From the NCBI GenBank assembly GCA_963662155.1, contig OY759266.1, positions 59,349,010-59,413,009 on the forward strand: 64,000 nt of DNA. The letters run 5' to 3'. Under the pieces are notes generated by a model. The model saw only the letters and a list, made by a program, of their open reading frames with translations. It ran no database searches and had not been told where the DNA came from. Of the stretch, positions 21,901 through 33,095 are shown piece by piece. Position 1 is the stretch's first letter. Each line of letters opens with the position of its first letter. Made by a program: the position numbers and the translations under genes. Source of the stretch: Lamellibrachia columna (taxonomy: Eukaryota > Annelida > Polychaeta > Sabellida > Siboglinidae).

Positions 21901-24237
21901 ATTTTATAATTGAAACAACGCTGACTGATCTGTCAGCATTGTTTCAACTTCAATGAAACAAAGACACAAATGTACCGGTGAGTCCTATGTTTTTTATTGA
22001 TGATATAAAAGAAAATGCACTTTAGACTATAATATGTGTCTGATTAGACAGTGTCGGTGGGTTGTTTTGTTGTGCTGGCTGTTCGTCCACCTCCCCCACT
22101 CCTCTCTGGCGCATACTTCAGGGTAGCGGCAACAGCTGTGCTTACGTCAGACTCGGTGCTGCCATTCACCGACCTCATAACACTAGCTGAAAGGGAATAT
22201 GCATATATGTAAGTTGTATTATATGATATCTTCTGATATCATGAAATGTGATAAATATCCTGGTAGTTTCTAGTTGGAAACATAAATCAATGAAGAATTA
22301 ATTAAATTTAGTGAATTACCAATTAAGAAACCACGGCCCACGTACGGAATTGGGCGCTTCCCGAAGTTAGGACACGCAACTATAATAGCATAAATGCAAG
22401 TATTGATAACGAATTAAGCAACCGATATGCAGCGCAGAACACTAAATGAAGATTTCACAGAACATATAATATATAGATATATTGTATAATAATATATAAT
22501 TAATTTTGTGTTTCTATTCTGGTAAATCAATTACTCACAACAAATAAACATGTAAACATATATAGTGACAGCTAGTACTGCTGATCGAGTTCACTTTGTC
22601 AGTGAGTTAATCCTTCCACCAAACTCCTGTTTCAGTCGACGACAGACGTCAAGTGACAGACGACAACCTGATCACGCAAGATATTCTTTGAATAAACGCA
22701 ATTTACATAGAAATATAATTTATTACCTAAATACGAAGCTGTAAATTTCACCCTAAATACATATTACATTTGAAATAAAACGAAATAAATAAAGATAGGG
22801 TGAATGAAACTACCCAGACTTTGTCAGTGAGTAACTTACCACGCCAATCCTTCCACCAAACTCCTGTTTCAGTCGACGACAGACGTCAAGTGACAGACGA
22901 CACCAGTCGAGGCTCAAAACATTGAAATAAATTAGAAATATGACGAAGACGACCTCATGTGTCAGCTAACTGAAGTACTGGAATATGTTCAGTCAATGCA
23001 AGGTCCGGTCAAAAATACCCAAAAATAAGTCTAAATACGCTCTTAGAAGAGCCCAGCCTTATAGTGGAAGAAGTTCTAAAAACAATACCAATACATTGTT
23101 CTGTTTACCTCTTGCTATTTCAAGCAGGTAAACCCGCACTCGATATGTTGCGAGTTTCCCGCAGTACAGGTCTGCTGAAAATGGCATGCCATCTATTTTC
23201 TCCGGTAAAGGACTCCCACTGAACATCGCCAGGCGAAAATCCAGTTCGGAAACCTTAAGTTATTGGGCAGTGTTTTTCCCACCTGGTAGATAGGTGTTAA
23301 AAGTAGTTGCTGTTGTAGTGTCTCGAGGCACATCTGTTATCTGCTGCCCTCCTCCTTGGCTGACCCGTGCTAGACTCTAGTTATGTATACATATTGACCT
23401 GTGTTTCCACCCAAGGTAGAGACGCTTTGTGTCTTTAACGAAAGCTGTAAATGTCACCCTAAATACATATTGCATTTGAAATAAAACGAAATAAATAAAG
23501 ATGTAGTACAAAAATGGCTGTTTGACGCAGGTCTTGTTCTATCATCAATCGGGATCAAGGTCGCTGGTAGTCCATCCTATCGCCTCTGCCAGGTTCCCTG
23601 CAAACAGTTGTATGGCATTGACTGGACCTGGTGCTGAGACTGCCGCATTCTCCACCTAATTAATCATATGTAATGCATATTTTTTACAACCCTTGACTGG
23701 TTTTACATGGAATTCATGGATGGCATGAGAACATTTATTGTATATATTAAGCGTTTTAGGTAAACAAAATTAAAAATAATAAACTAATTCTACCAAACTT
23801 TCCCAATAATATAATAAATACTGGCTCTGGCAGCTCTTGCAAAATGTTAAAACAATCGATAATTAATGACAAGTTTTTGAATGAACTGTAACAATTTGAG
23901 CAATAAATCAGGTTTGTTTACAATTACACCCAAACCTGATCACGCAAGATATTCTCTGAATAAACTAAATTTTCATAGAAATATAATTTATTACCTAAAT
24001 AAATGTCACCCTAATTACATATTACATTACCACGCCAATCCTTCCACCAAACTCCTGTTTCAGTTGAAGACAGACATCGAGTGTTCTTTTGTGTTTTATA
24101 AGCTTTCTGTTACAGGTTTCATTAACAAACGACTCATGACTTGTCCAAGTCCGTGTACGAGTGTCACACTCAAAATAATATCCACCTAAAAATGTCCATG
24201 TATTAACATCCCCTTTTCCATTTTCAAAGTAACAGTA
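21901..24237. other. Patchwork of repeat modules without a clear gene
   Basis: This stretch contains E2 modules at about 22,620-22,680 and 22,840-22,912, diverged copies of the satellite-like sequence CCTGATCACGCAAGATATTC, and an E1-E2 fusion at 24,022-24,200. On the minus strand, 23,262-23,109 is open and ends at a good donor (GAG|GTAAAC). It could be an isolated exon (contains LAMFSGSPLPEKIDGMPFSA), but no family is recognised. Confidence 0.35.
22840..22912 (-). other. Best-preserved exon-like E2 module
   Basis: Read on the minus strand, a pyrimidine-rich tract ends in AG at 22,913, followed by a 73-nt open segment encoding LDWCRLSLDVCRRLKQEFGG and then RIGV, and a perfect donor GTG|GTAAGT at 22,839. 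This is the only E2 copy I saw with a full consensus donor. The protein family is not recognised. Confidence 0.45.
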
Positions 24238-24545
24238 CATTACTTGTGGAGGAATAGTTAGACAACTTAATGTTCAAGTCTTGCTAACTTGTCTTGTATA
24301 TTACTTGTGGAGGAATAGTTAGACAACTTAATGTTCAAGTCTTGCTAACTTGTCTTGTATATTACTTGTGGAGGAATAGTTAGACAACTTAATGTTCAAG
24401 TCTTGCTAACTTGTCTTGTATATTACTTGTGGAGGAATAGTTAGACAACTTAATGTTCAAGTCTTGCTAACTTGTCTTGTACATTACTTGTGGAGGAATA
24501 GTTAGACAACTTAATGTTCAAGTCTTGCTAACTTGTCTTGTATAT
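24238..24545. repeat. 61-bp tandem repeat, 5 copies
   Basis: The unit contains TTACTTGTGGAGGAATAGTT and is almost perfectly conserved. It sits directly downstream of the 3' side of the gypsy element. Confidence 0.96.
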
Positions 24546-24704
24546 TGCAGAACAATGTTGACTGAACAGTTAACACAAAAATCTAATTACTATAGCATAA
24601 TTATACGGATAGATTAAGTGCTCATTGTTACTCATCATCAGTCCATTGTCACAGACTTAGTCTCGGTATCGAGGTGGTTTCATGATTTCACAACGAAAGC
24701 GTGT

Positions 24705-25370
24705 TCAATATGGAGAGGCATTACATTGTGGTGTACTGGCAGTATTGTCAGTATTTATAATGTCCATTCCATCTGTTGCGTTGTTGATTGGGTTGAGCAG
24801 CAGTGGCGTTGATGGTGAAGTCTGTTCTGTGTGAGACTCCGCTGGAGTTGATTCGATGTGATATTTTCTCGGGTCCGACTCGTTTGGTTCATCTCGCGGA
24901 GTCTCGTGTATCGGTCTCAAGAATACGCGGTTTCGTCTAAGCATGTTGCCGTCATAGTCTATTGTATATGATCGCTCAGTCAGCTACTTCACTACTCTTC
25001 CTTTTCTCCACCTGTTGTTTGAGTCAACCATGTCTTTGATAAGAACTGGCATTCCAGTCTTGATCTGTGGCAGATCGTGAGCGTTCTTGTTGTACTGATG
25101 TTGTAGATTCCGGTGTTTTCGGTCTTTCTCAGCACGTACACATTTGTTCATATCTGGCTCGTAACACTTTCGTGCTTGTGGCACCAATGATCGCGTGCGA
25201 CGATTCATTAGTCTCTGCACTGGACTTGTCATCTCAACATTCGGCGTGTTACGGAACTCTAGTAACGCTAGATAGGGATCATCAGATCTCTTGAGCAGTC
25301 TTTTTGCTATTTTCACGGCAGATTCAGCTTTGCCGTTCGATTTCGAGTGGTCGGGTGAACTGGAGGTCAA
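24705..25370 (-). pseudogene. Gypsy integrase C-terminal part
   Basis: The frame 25,370-24,984 contains the end of the integrase core (HSKSNGKAESAVKIAKRLL, with the catalytic-glutamate helix N-K-A-E). It also has the LLEFRNTP motif and a KTGMPVLIKD segment of the C-terminal chromatin/DNA-binding domain. A further fragment at 24,944-24,705 is a proline-rich tail. The frame changes at about 24,980. Confidence 0.8.
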
Positions 25371-25599
25371 ACTGAATTCCTACTCATCACTGAACTTTCA
25401 GAATTCATTACTTGTGAACTGTGGCTCGTTGTCGGCTTGGACCACTACCGGTATGCCATATTGTGCAAATTGTTGCTTGCATACTTCAACAACAGTCGTG
25501 GCAGTAGTGTCCCTTAATTGATCAAATTTGATGAAATCAGATAGTCCACAAGAATAAGATAATTCACTCTCTTGTATGTGAACATATCCAGTCCAACTT

Positions 25600-26115
25600 T
25601 CATCGACGGTTGATCAGGGATTGTTGTCGCAGTATCTCTCTGTGTTGACCTGGGGCATCCTGTTGGCACTTGTCACATCTGTCTGCGACTTCTTTGACAT
25701 CCGCATTCAAACCCGACCAGTAGATTGCATCTCGTGCTTGTTGTACCATCGCTGCGCATCCTGAGTGACTTACGTGTAGTTGGTTAAGTAGGTCACGACG
25801 GAGAGCTTTCAGAATAACAATGCGAGAACCCTTGTAGATGATTCCATCCTGCATTGTCAGCTCCTTACTGAAGGTCCAGTATGGTCTTGCTGATGTAGGA
25901 ATCATCAGTGTTTGGTCTGGCCATCCCTTCATGATCACGCTGGCGAGTTCTATCAACTCTTGGTCCTGTGAAGTAGCTTTCTGTGTGGCTTGATATCGCA
26001 CATCAGAAACGCATTTATCAGTGCTTGCATCACTTTTCAAAGCTTTGAAGTAGCTCATTGGTGACTTGTGGTTGAACAACCTCTTCTCTCGGTACGTTTT
26101 CTGTCTTCTCACCAT
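25600..26115 (-). pseudogene. Gypsy integrase zinc-binding domain and linker
   Basis: The frame includes LHVSHSGCAAMVQQARDAIY and a CDKCQQ pair, the H-H-C-C zinc-binding domain of retrotransposon integrases. The N-terminal part links back to RNase H. It stops at about 25,600. The integrase core beyond it (25,371-25,599) has lost its frame. Confidence 0.85.
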
Positions 26116-26208
26116 TACTTCGTAGACGTGACAACATGTCTGCCACCGTCTGTTCTCTTCCAGGGCGATATTCGATCTTCAGTGAGTAATGCTTTAGGGC
26201 TAACAGCA

Positions 26209-26801
26209 TTATTTGAAGGCGTTTAGCAATAGAGATTTTTTTGCTATCGCTTCTAGTGGTTTGTGGTCCCTATGAATAGTAACATCTGTATGCCTGAAGA
26301 TGTATTGATCGTACTTACATGCTGCGAATATGATCGCTAGACATTCTAGCTCAATTGGTGCATAGTTGCTTTGGCTCTTCGTCAACGAATGAGATGCATA
26401 GGCCACCGGTTTGCCATTTTGCATCAACACTGTGCCTAGACCAACAGTACTTGCATCTGCATTGGGTCGTAGTATCCGAGTACCTGGTCAGACTTTGTCA
26501 GTTCCTTCATTTTCTGGAATACCTTCTCTTGTTCATCACCCCACACAAAGTCTGCATCTTTGTGAATGAGTTTGCGCAGCGGTTCACTTTCGCTCGATAG
26601 GTTGGGCATGAACTTTGCGAGATAGTTCATGTATCCTAGAAAGCGGCGTAGTTCTCCTGTGCTTGTTGGTGCACTCATGTTTTTGATCACATCGACCTTC
26701 GTTTGGTCCGGCTTCACTCCGTTTGTTGTTAGTACATGTCCTATGTAGGGCAACTCGGTTACGTGGAAGCGGCACTTCAACTTGTTGAGCTTGAGATTCA
26801 T
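26209..26801 (-). pseudogene. Gypsy reverse transcriptase C-terminus and RNase H
   Basis: Frame 26,801-26,436 holds the RT thumb/connection region (LPYIGHVLTTNGVKPDQTKV, RRFLGYMNYLAKF). Frame 26,430-26,209 holds RNase H (PVAYASHSLTKSQSNYAPIE, then TDVTIHRDHKPLE, where a typical element has TDH). A frameshift near 26,433 separates them. The YxDD catalytic box of RT is absent, lost with the upstream deletion. Confidence 0.88.
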
Positions 26802-26827
26802 CTTTCTGGCTGTCTCTAGCAGTTTGA

Positions 26828-27460
26828 TCAGATTGAAGATGATATTCTCACTTTCGCAACTAGCTTACCGTCCAGTTGATTGACTTTGATTCCCAAGACC
26901 GATTCTCCCGAATCACTTGAGTTGTCTGTCATGTGCACAGGCTTCCTCGATCGACACATTTTTTCGAAATAATTCAACCTGAGACATTTTTTGCATTTTT
27001 GACCTAATGCAGGACATCTTTGTCTTTCATGTGCATAACCGCATTTGAAACAAGGTTTATGCTGTTCACGTTTTGGTTTGTCACACTTTGGTTTTCTTGG
27101 CCTTGGCCTTGCCTTTGGCCTTGGCCTTGCCCTTGGCCTTGCCCTTGGCCTTGCTGCGTTCACAGCTTGCACAGTGTCACTTTGTACTGCGTTTTTTGTT
27201 TAGTGCTTTCATGTCCTCTTTTGAGTCTTCTGTTGCACTGTATTTTTGTAATGCTTTATCCAGTGTTAGTTTCCCATCTGTTAGCCTCTCATCTGTTAGT
27301 TTCCCATCTGCTTCCCATGTTCCAGCAGTCTTCGTCTTGTTTTGTCATCCTCGAGACCCAACGTCAGTGCGTTCAACACCATGTCTTCATACAATGGGCC
27401 GAAGTCACATTCTCACGCTTGTTTTCATAGCTGCGTCACAAATTCATCGATGGACATATA
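26828..27460 (-). pseudogene. Gypsy Gag with two zinc knuckles
   Basis: The 3' part (27,172-26,828) has an arginine/proline-rich run and then CFKCGYAHERQRC followed by CKKCLRLNYFEKMC. The first is a retroviral-type CCHC knuckle, and the second has tyrosine where histidine is expected, a lost zinc ligand. The upstream part to about 27,460, in other frames, contains FGPLYEDMVLNALTLGLEDD, typical of gypsy Gag C-terminal capsid. Several stops interrupt it. Confidence 0.82.
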
Positions 27461-27476
27461 GTTTCGTTTCTGGGTG

Positions 27477-28560
27477 AATAACTTGTGTCTTGTGACCAAC
27501 AGATTTACTCTCGGTTTGCAAAAACTGTCAAATTTCTGTGTTTTATAAGCTTTCTGTTACAGGTTTCATTAACGAACGACTCATGACTTGTCAAAGTCCG
27601 TGTGCGAGTATCACACTCAAAATAATATCCACCTAAAAAATGTAATTCTATTAACATCGAGTGACAGACGACACCAGTCGAGGCGAAAACAGTGAAATAA
27701 AATAGAAATATGACAAAGATGACCTTCTTCAAGAGACATGTACCACATTAAAAATAAAGATATACCACAAAACAGTTGAATCCTTTTACCTACCTCGTTT
27801 CTGTCGATGACAGATGTCGAGTAACAGATGACACCAGTCGAAGCTGAAAACAGTGAAATAAAATAGAAATATGACAAAGATGACCTTCTTCAAGAGACAT
27901 GTACCACATTAAAAATAAAGATATACCACAAAACAGTTGAATCCTTTTACCTACCTCGTTTCAGTCGATGACAGATGTCGAGTAACAGATGACACCAGTC
28001 AAAGCTGAAAACAGTGAAATAAAATAGAAATATGACAAATGTGATCTCTTGTGGTATGTTGGTGAACTTTGGTTAAACCAGTATTGTCAAGCATACCATA
28101 TACCATATACGCTCTACAGCCTCCGTCGTATTGCAGTAAATCACAAAGTACAAACTAATCAAATAAAAACTCGCTTCAGGCTATATTTCAATGAATTATT
28201 CAACTTCACTATAATATCAAACAAGATGGTTTTTTTATAAGGCAACCGCGATGTTATGAATAAAACTTGGCAGATGGCAGTACTATATTAAGACAACCCA
28301 ATCTGAAAATAATAACAAACTAATTCTACCAAACTTTTCCAGTAATATAGCAAATACTTTAAAACAGTTTGTTAATGACAACTTTTTGGCCAAATTGTAA
28401 CAGTTTGTTTGATTATAAATGATAAAATGCTTCTAAGTAATTCAGTGTGTGGAAATTATTGTCCAAAGTGTTTTATTAAAATTGCATAAATTTTCATAGC
28501 GTAGCAGAAAGTGTCATGACCAGGACGAGTGAGCGATAAATGAACTTTGTTTACAATTTA
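27477..28560 (-). repeat. E1 module and three E2 modules
   Basis: E1 lies at about 27,540-27,645. E2 copies follow at about 27,655, 27,794-27,843 and 27,955-28,010. The second is bounded on the minus strand by TTTTCAG and GAG|GTAGGT, giving a 50-nt exon-like segment. The rest, to 28,560, matches parts of tandem unit 1 (8,800-8,960) and AT-rich sequence without genes. Confidence 0.5.
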
Positions 28561-29550
28561 CATACAAACCTGATTACGCAAGATAATCTTTAAATACAAA
28601 GCCGTAAATATTACATCTTAATAAAACTAAATCAATAAAAAATCTGCTATGTTGTTGCAGCGACATTATGAGTAAGTAATAAATTACTTTTGTTTACAAT
28701 TGACACACAAACCTGATTACGCAAAATAATCTTTAAACACAAAGCCATATATATCACATATTATATTTTAAATAAAACTACATTAATAAAAGAACTGCTA
28801 GGTTGTTGAAGCGACAGTCGGTGTCATAAAGTAGTCCTCCAGGAGTTACGTGTACACTCTTGAATAATCATCCACGTTCACATGGCAATCACACGCCGCC
28901 GTGTGTATCTGATGTTTCAGCATTTCTTGATTGCAAAATGGTAAGCTCTCCTAGAAGCACGTGTACATCCAAGGGTGCGCTCATTTCCAGACAACATCTG
29001 TCCACTGGTATCTGTGCAAAATCCCACAATGTGAAAGTGGACAAAATCCCACAATGTGAAAGTGGACAAAATCCCACAATGTGAAAAGTAGACAAAATTC
29101 AACATTAATTAAACATTATTGTTACAATTTTTAAAGCACACCCCTCAGAACTCTAATACAGGTCAGCTGGAAGTCACAACACTGTTGATGGGGCTGGTGC
29201 TGGAAGTGACAACACTGTTGATGGGGCTGGTGCTGAAAGTGACACAACACTGTTAATGGGGCTGGTCCTGGAAGTGACAACACTGTTGATGGGGCTTGTG
29301 CTTGAAGCTCCCAAATCTTGCAGTTCTACCAAAATCCTGTTTCAGTCGTTGACAGACGTCGAGTGACAGACGACACCAGTCGAGGCTGAAAACAGTGAAA
29401 TGAAATAGAAATATGAAAAAGATGACCTTATGTGTCAGCTAGATGAAGTACTGGAATATTTTCAGTGAATGGTAAGTCCTGTCAAATAGGTCAGCATCAA
29501 AATTAAATATGTAAAAAAACTAAATCAATAAAAAATCAGCTATGTTGTTG
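28561..29550. repeat. Composite repeat: satellite piece, module C, 36-bp repeats, E2
   Basis: The order here (182-bp-satellite fragment, module C at about 28,820-29,095, 36-bp repeats at 29,165-29,300, E2 near 29,345) recurs at 30,650-31,330, 32,240-33,230 and 33,310-34,010. It appears to be a higher-order composite unit of about 1 to 1.3 kb. Confidence 0.8.
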
Positions 29551-30800
29551 CAGCGACATTATGAGTAAGTGATAAATTACTTCTGTTTACAATTGACACA
29601 CAAACCTGATTACGCAAGATAATCTTTAAACACAAAGCCGTAAATATCACATATTATATTTTAAATAAAACTACATTAATAAAAGATCTGCTAGTTTGTT
29701 GCAGCGTCAGTCGGTGTCATATAGCAGTATAGCAGTGACATTATGAGTAAGTGATAAATTACTTTTGTTTACAATTGACACACAAACCTGATTACGCAAG
29801 ATAATCTTTAAACACAAAGCCGTAAATATCACATATTATATTTTAAATAAAACTACATTAATAAAAGATCTGCTAGTTTGTTGCAGCGTCAGTCGGTGTC
29901 ATATAGCAGTATAGCAGTGACATTATGAGTAAGTGATAAATTACTTTTGTTTACAATTGACACACAAACCTGATTACGCAAGATAATCTTTAAACACAAA
30001 GCCGTAAATATCACATATTATATTTTAAATAAAACTACATGAATAAAAGATCTGCTAGTTTGTTGTAGCGTCAGTCGGTGTCATATAGCAGTATAGCAGT
30101 GACATTATGAGTAAGTGATAAATTACTTTTGTTTACAATTGACACACAAACCTGATTACGCAAGATAATCTTTAAACACAAAGCCGTAAATATCACATAT
30201 TATATTTTAAATAAAACTACATGAATAAAAGATCTGCTAGTTTGTTGCAGCATCAGTCGGTGTCATATAGCAGTATAGCAGTGACATTATGAGTAAGTGA
30301 TAAATTACTTTTGTTTACAATTGACACACAAACCTGATTACGCAAGATAATCTTTAAACACAAAGCCGTAAATATCACATATTATATTTTAAATAAAACT
30401 ACATGAATAAAAGATCTGCTAGTTTGTTGCAGCGTCAGTCGGTGTCATATAGCAGTATAGCAGTGACATTATGAGTAAGTGATAAATTACTTTTGTTTAC
30501 AATTGACACACAAACCTGATTACGCAAGATAATCTTTAAACACAAAGCCGTAAATATCACATATTATATTTAAAATAAAACTACATGAATAAAAGATCTG
30601 CTAGGTTGTTGCAGCGACAGTCGGTGTCATATAGCAGTATAGCAGCGACATTATGAGTAAGTGATAAATTACTTTTGTTTACAATTGACACACAAACCTG
30701 ATTACGCAAGGTAATCTTTAAACACAAAGCCGTAAATATCACATATTATATTTTAAATGAAACTACATTAATAAAAGATCTGCTAGTTTGTTGCAGCGAC
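29551..30800. repeat. 182-bp satellite, about 6.8 copies
   Basis: Successive copies of ATGAGTAAGTGATAAATTAC start at 29,561, 29,743, 29,925, 30,107, 30,289, 30,471 and 30,653, exactly 182 bases apart. The copies are almost identical. The unit is AT-rich and has no coding potential. Single diverged copies are scattered from 9,590 to 33,480. Confidence 0.97.
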
Positions 30801-31584
30801 AGTCGGTGTCATATAGCAGTCCTCCAGGAGTTACGTGTACCCTCTTGAATAATCATCCACGTTCACATGGCAATCACACACCGCCGTGTGTATCTGATGT
30901 TTCAGCATTTCTTGATTGCAAAATGGTCAGCTCTCCTAGAAGCACGTGTGCGTCCATGGGTGCGCTCATTTCCAGACAACATCTGTCCACTGGTATCTGC
31001 AAAATCCCACAATGTGAAAGTGGACAAAATCCCACAATGTGAAAAGTAGACAAAATTCAACATTAATTAAACATTGTTACAATTTTTAAAGCCCACCCCT
31101 CAGAACTCTAATACAGGCCAGCTGGAAGTGACACAATATGGTTGATGGGGCTGGTGCTGGAAGTGACACAACACTGTTGATGGGGCTGGTGTTTGAAGCT
31201 CCCTAGTCTCGCAGTTCTATGAAACTCCTGTTTCAGTCGTTGACAGACGTCGAGTGACAGACGACACCAGTCGAGGCTGAAAACAGTGAAACAAAATAGA
31301 AATATGACAAAAGGTGACCTCATGTCAGCTACCCGAAGTACTGGAATATTTTCAGTGAATGCTGAGTCCCGTCAAATAGGTCAGCATAAAAATTAAATAA
31401 CAATAATAATGTTATGTGTATAATCACTAGACAAGTTATGAATGTTATATGTGTGCACAATTTTCGTGTGTTTACTTTCTGCTGGCATAACTGTGGTCAG
31501 TAGATTTTCGTGACCTTAATGAATATGGGTAATTAGTGTGATATACCAGTGGCTTTCGCTCTTGCCGACTTCTTTTCACCACCA

Positions 31585-32065
31585 GCCTCGTATCTGTCTT
31601 CTTGATGGCGGTTTATTTTTGCATCAGTAGTCTTTCATTCTCTTTATCTTTATACATCGTCTGTGCAGTTGCACTGAGGGTTGTCTGGAATATGCTCGTT
31701 GGTAGACAACGTCGTGCTGAGTCCGTTTGACCCCCCGAGCAACCCTGTTTCCCCTCATAATATGACACTTTACATTACACTTTTGTAACGTTGAATTTCC
31801 AACTCCATAATTGATACGATCAATTACAGAACACACACGTGTCCATAATTGATACAATCAATTACGGAACACACACGTGTCGATGGGCCTGCCTGTCTTC
31901 TCCTCAGTGCTTGCTGTGACACTGAAGCGCTGCAGGAACTCGGCTCGTGTCTCTGCCCAGTCCTGCTTGAGGGCATCTTCAAGAGACATGTACCACATTA
32001 GGACAGTGCCTGACAAGTGGAAGGCCAACACATCTGCCTACTTCTCCGAATCAATACAATTTACG
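31585..32065 (-). mobile_element. Gag-containing relic, block A copy 3 (divergent)
   Basis: The first 350 bases match block A. From about 31,970 a different continuation restores a better Gag motif on the minus strand: LAFHLSGTVLMWYMSLEDAL followed by KQDWAETRAEFLQRF. This is the classic LxGxAxxWYxxL...W...EFxxRF signature of Ty3/gypsy-type capsid. It supports a Gag origin for the shorter copies. No intact ORF remains. Confidence 0.65.
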
Positions 32066-32744
32066 TAGAAATATAATTTATTACCTAAATACACCAGTCG
32101 AGGCTGAAAACAGTGAAATGAAATAGAAATATGAAAAAGATAACCTGATGCGTCGGCTAATGAAGTACTGGAATATTTTCAGTGAATGGTAAGTCCTGTC
32201 AAATAGGTCAGCATCAAAATTAAATATGTAAAAAAACTAAATCAATAAAAAATCTGCTATGTTGTTGCAGCGACATTATGAGTAAGTGATAAATTACTTT
32301 TGTTTACAATTGACACTCAAACCTGATTACGCAAGATAATCTTTAAACACAAAGCCGCAAATATCACATATTATATTTTAAATAAAACTACATTAATAAA
32401 ATATATGCTAGGTTGTTGCAGCGACAGTCGGTGACATATAGTAGTCCTCCAGGAGTTACGTGTACACTCTTGAATAATCATCCACGTTCACATGGCAATC
32501 ACACGCCGCTGTGTGTATCTGATGTTTCAGCATTTCTTGATTGCAAAATGATCAGCTCTCCTAGAAGCACGCGTGCGTCCAAGGGTGCGCTCATTTCCAG
32601 ACATCTGTCCACTGGTATCTGTGCAAAATCCAACAATGTGAAAGTGGACAAAATCCCACAATGTGAAAAGTAGACAAAATTCAACATTAATTAAACATTG
32701 TTACAATTTTTAAAGCACACCCCTCAAAACTCTAATACAGGCCA

Positions 32745-33095
32745 GCTGGAAGTCACAACACTGTTGATGGGGCTGGTGCTGGAAGTGACACAACACTGTT
32801 GATGGGGCTGGTGCTGAAAGTGACACAACACTGTTGATGGGACTGGTGCTGGAAGTGACACAACACTGTTGATGGGGCTTGTGCTGAAAGTGACACAACA
32901 CTGTTGATGGGACTGGTCCTGGAAGTGACACAACACTGTTGATGGGACTGGTCCTGGAAGTGACACAACACTGTTGATGGGGCTGGTGCTGGAAGTGACA
33001 CAACACTGTTGATGGGGCTTGTGCTGAAAGTGACACAACACTGTTGATGGGACTGGTCCTAGAAGTGACACAACACTGTTGATGGGGCTGGTGCT
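32745..33095. repeat. 36-bp tandem repeat, about 10 copies
   Basis: Array of the ACACTGTTGATGGGGCTGGT unit with single-base variants (GGGACTGG, GTCCTGG). It makes long frames on the minus strand because 36 is a multiple of three. The frames are repeat artefacts. Confidence 0.95.

Larger units (their letters stand above)
24705..27475 (-). mobile_element. Ty3/gypsy retrotransposon, internally deleted
   Basis: Read leftward, the order is Gag with zinc knuckles, C-terminal reverse transcriptase, RNase H, integrase and a tail: the Ty3/gypsy order. The protease and the first two-thirds of the reverse transcriptase are missing between 26,828 and 26,801. Several frame changes separate the pieces. 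I found no flanking long terminal repeats. On both sides lie copies of the local E1/E2 modules, so the element appears to sit within that repeat landscape. Confidence 0.85.

Noticed and set aside
24238..24545. 61-bp repeat as a long terminal repeat of the gypsy element
   Set aside because: It is a five-fold tandem repeat on one side only, with no matching copy at the other edge.
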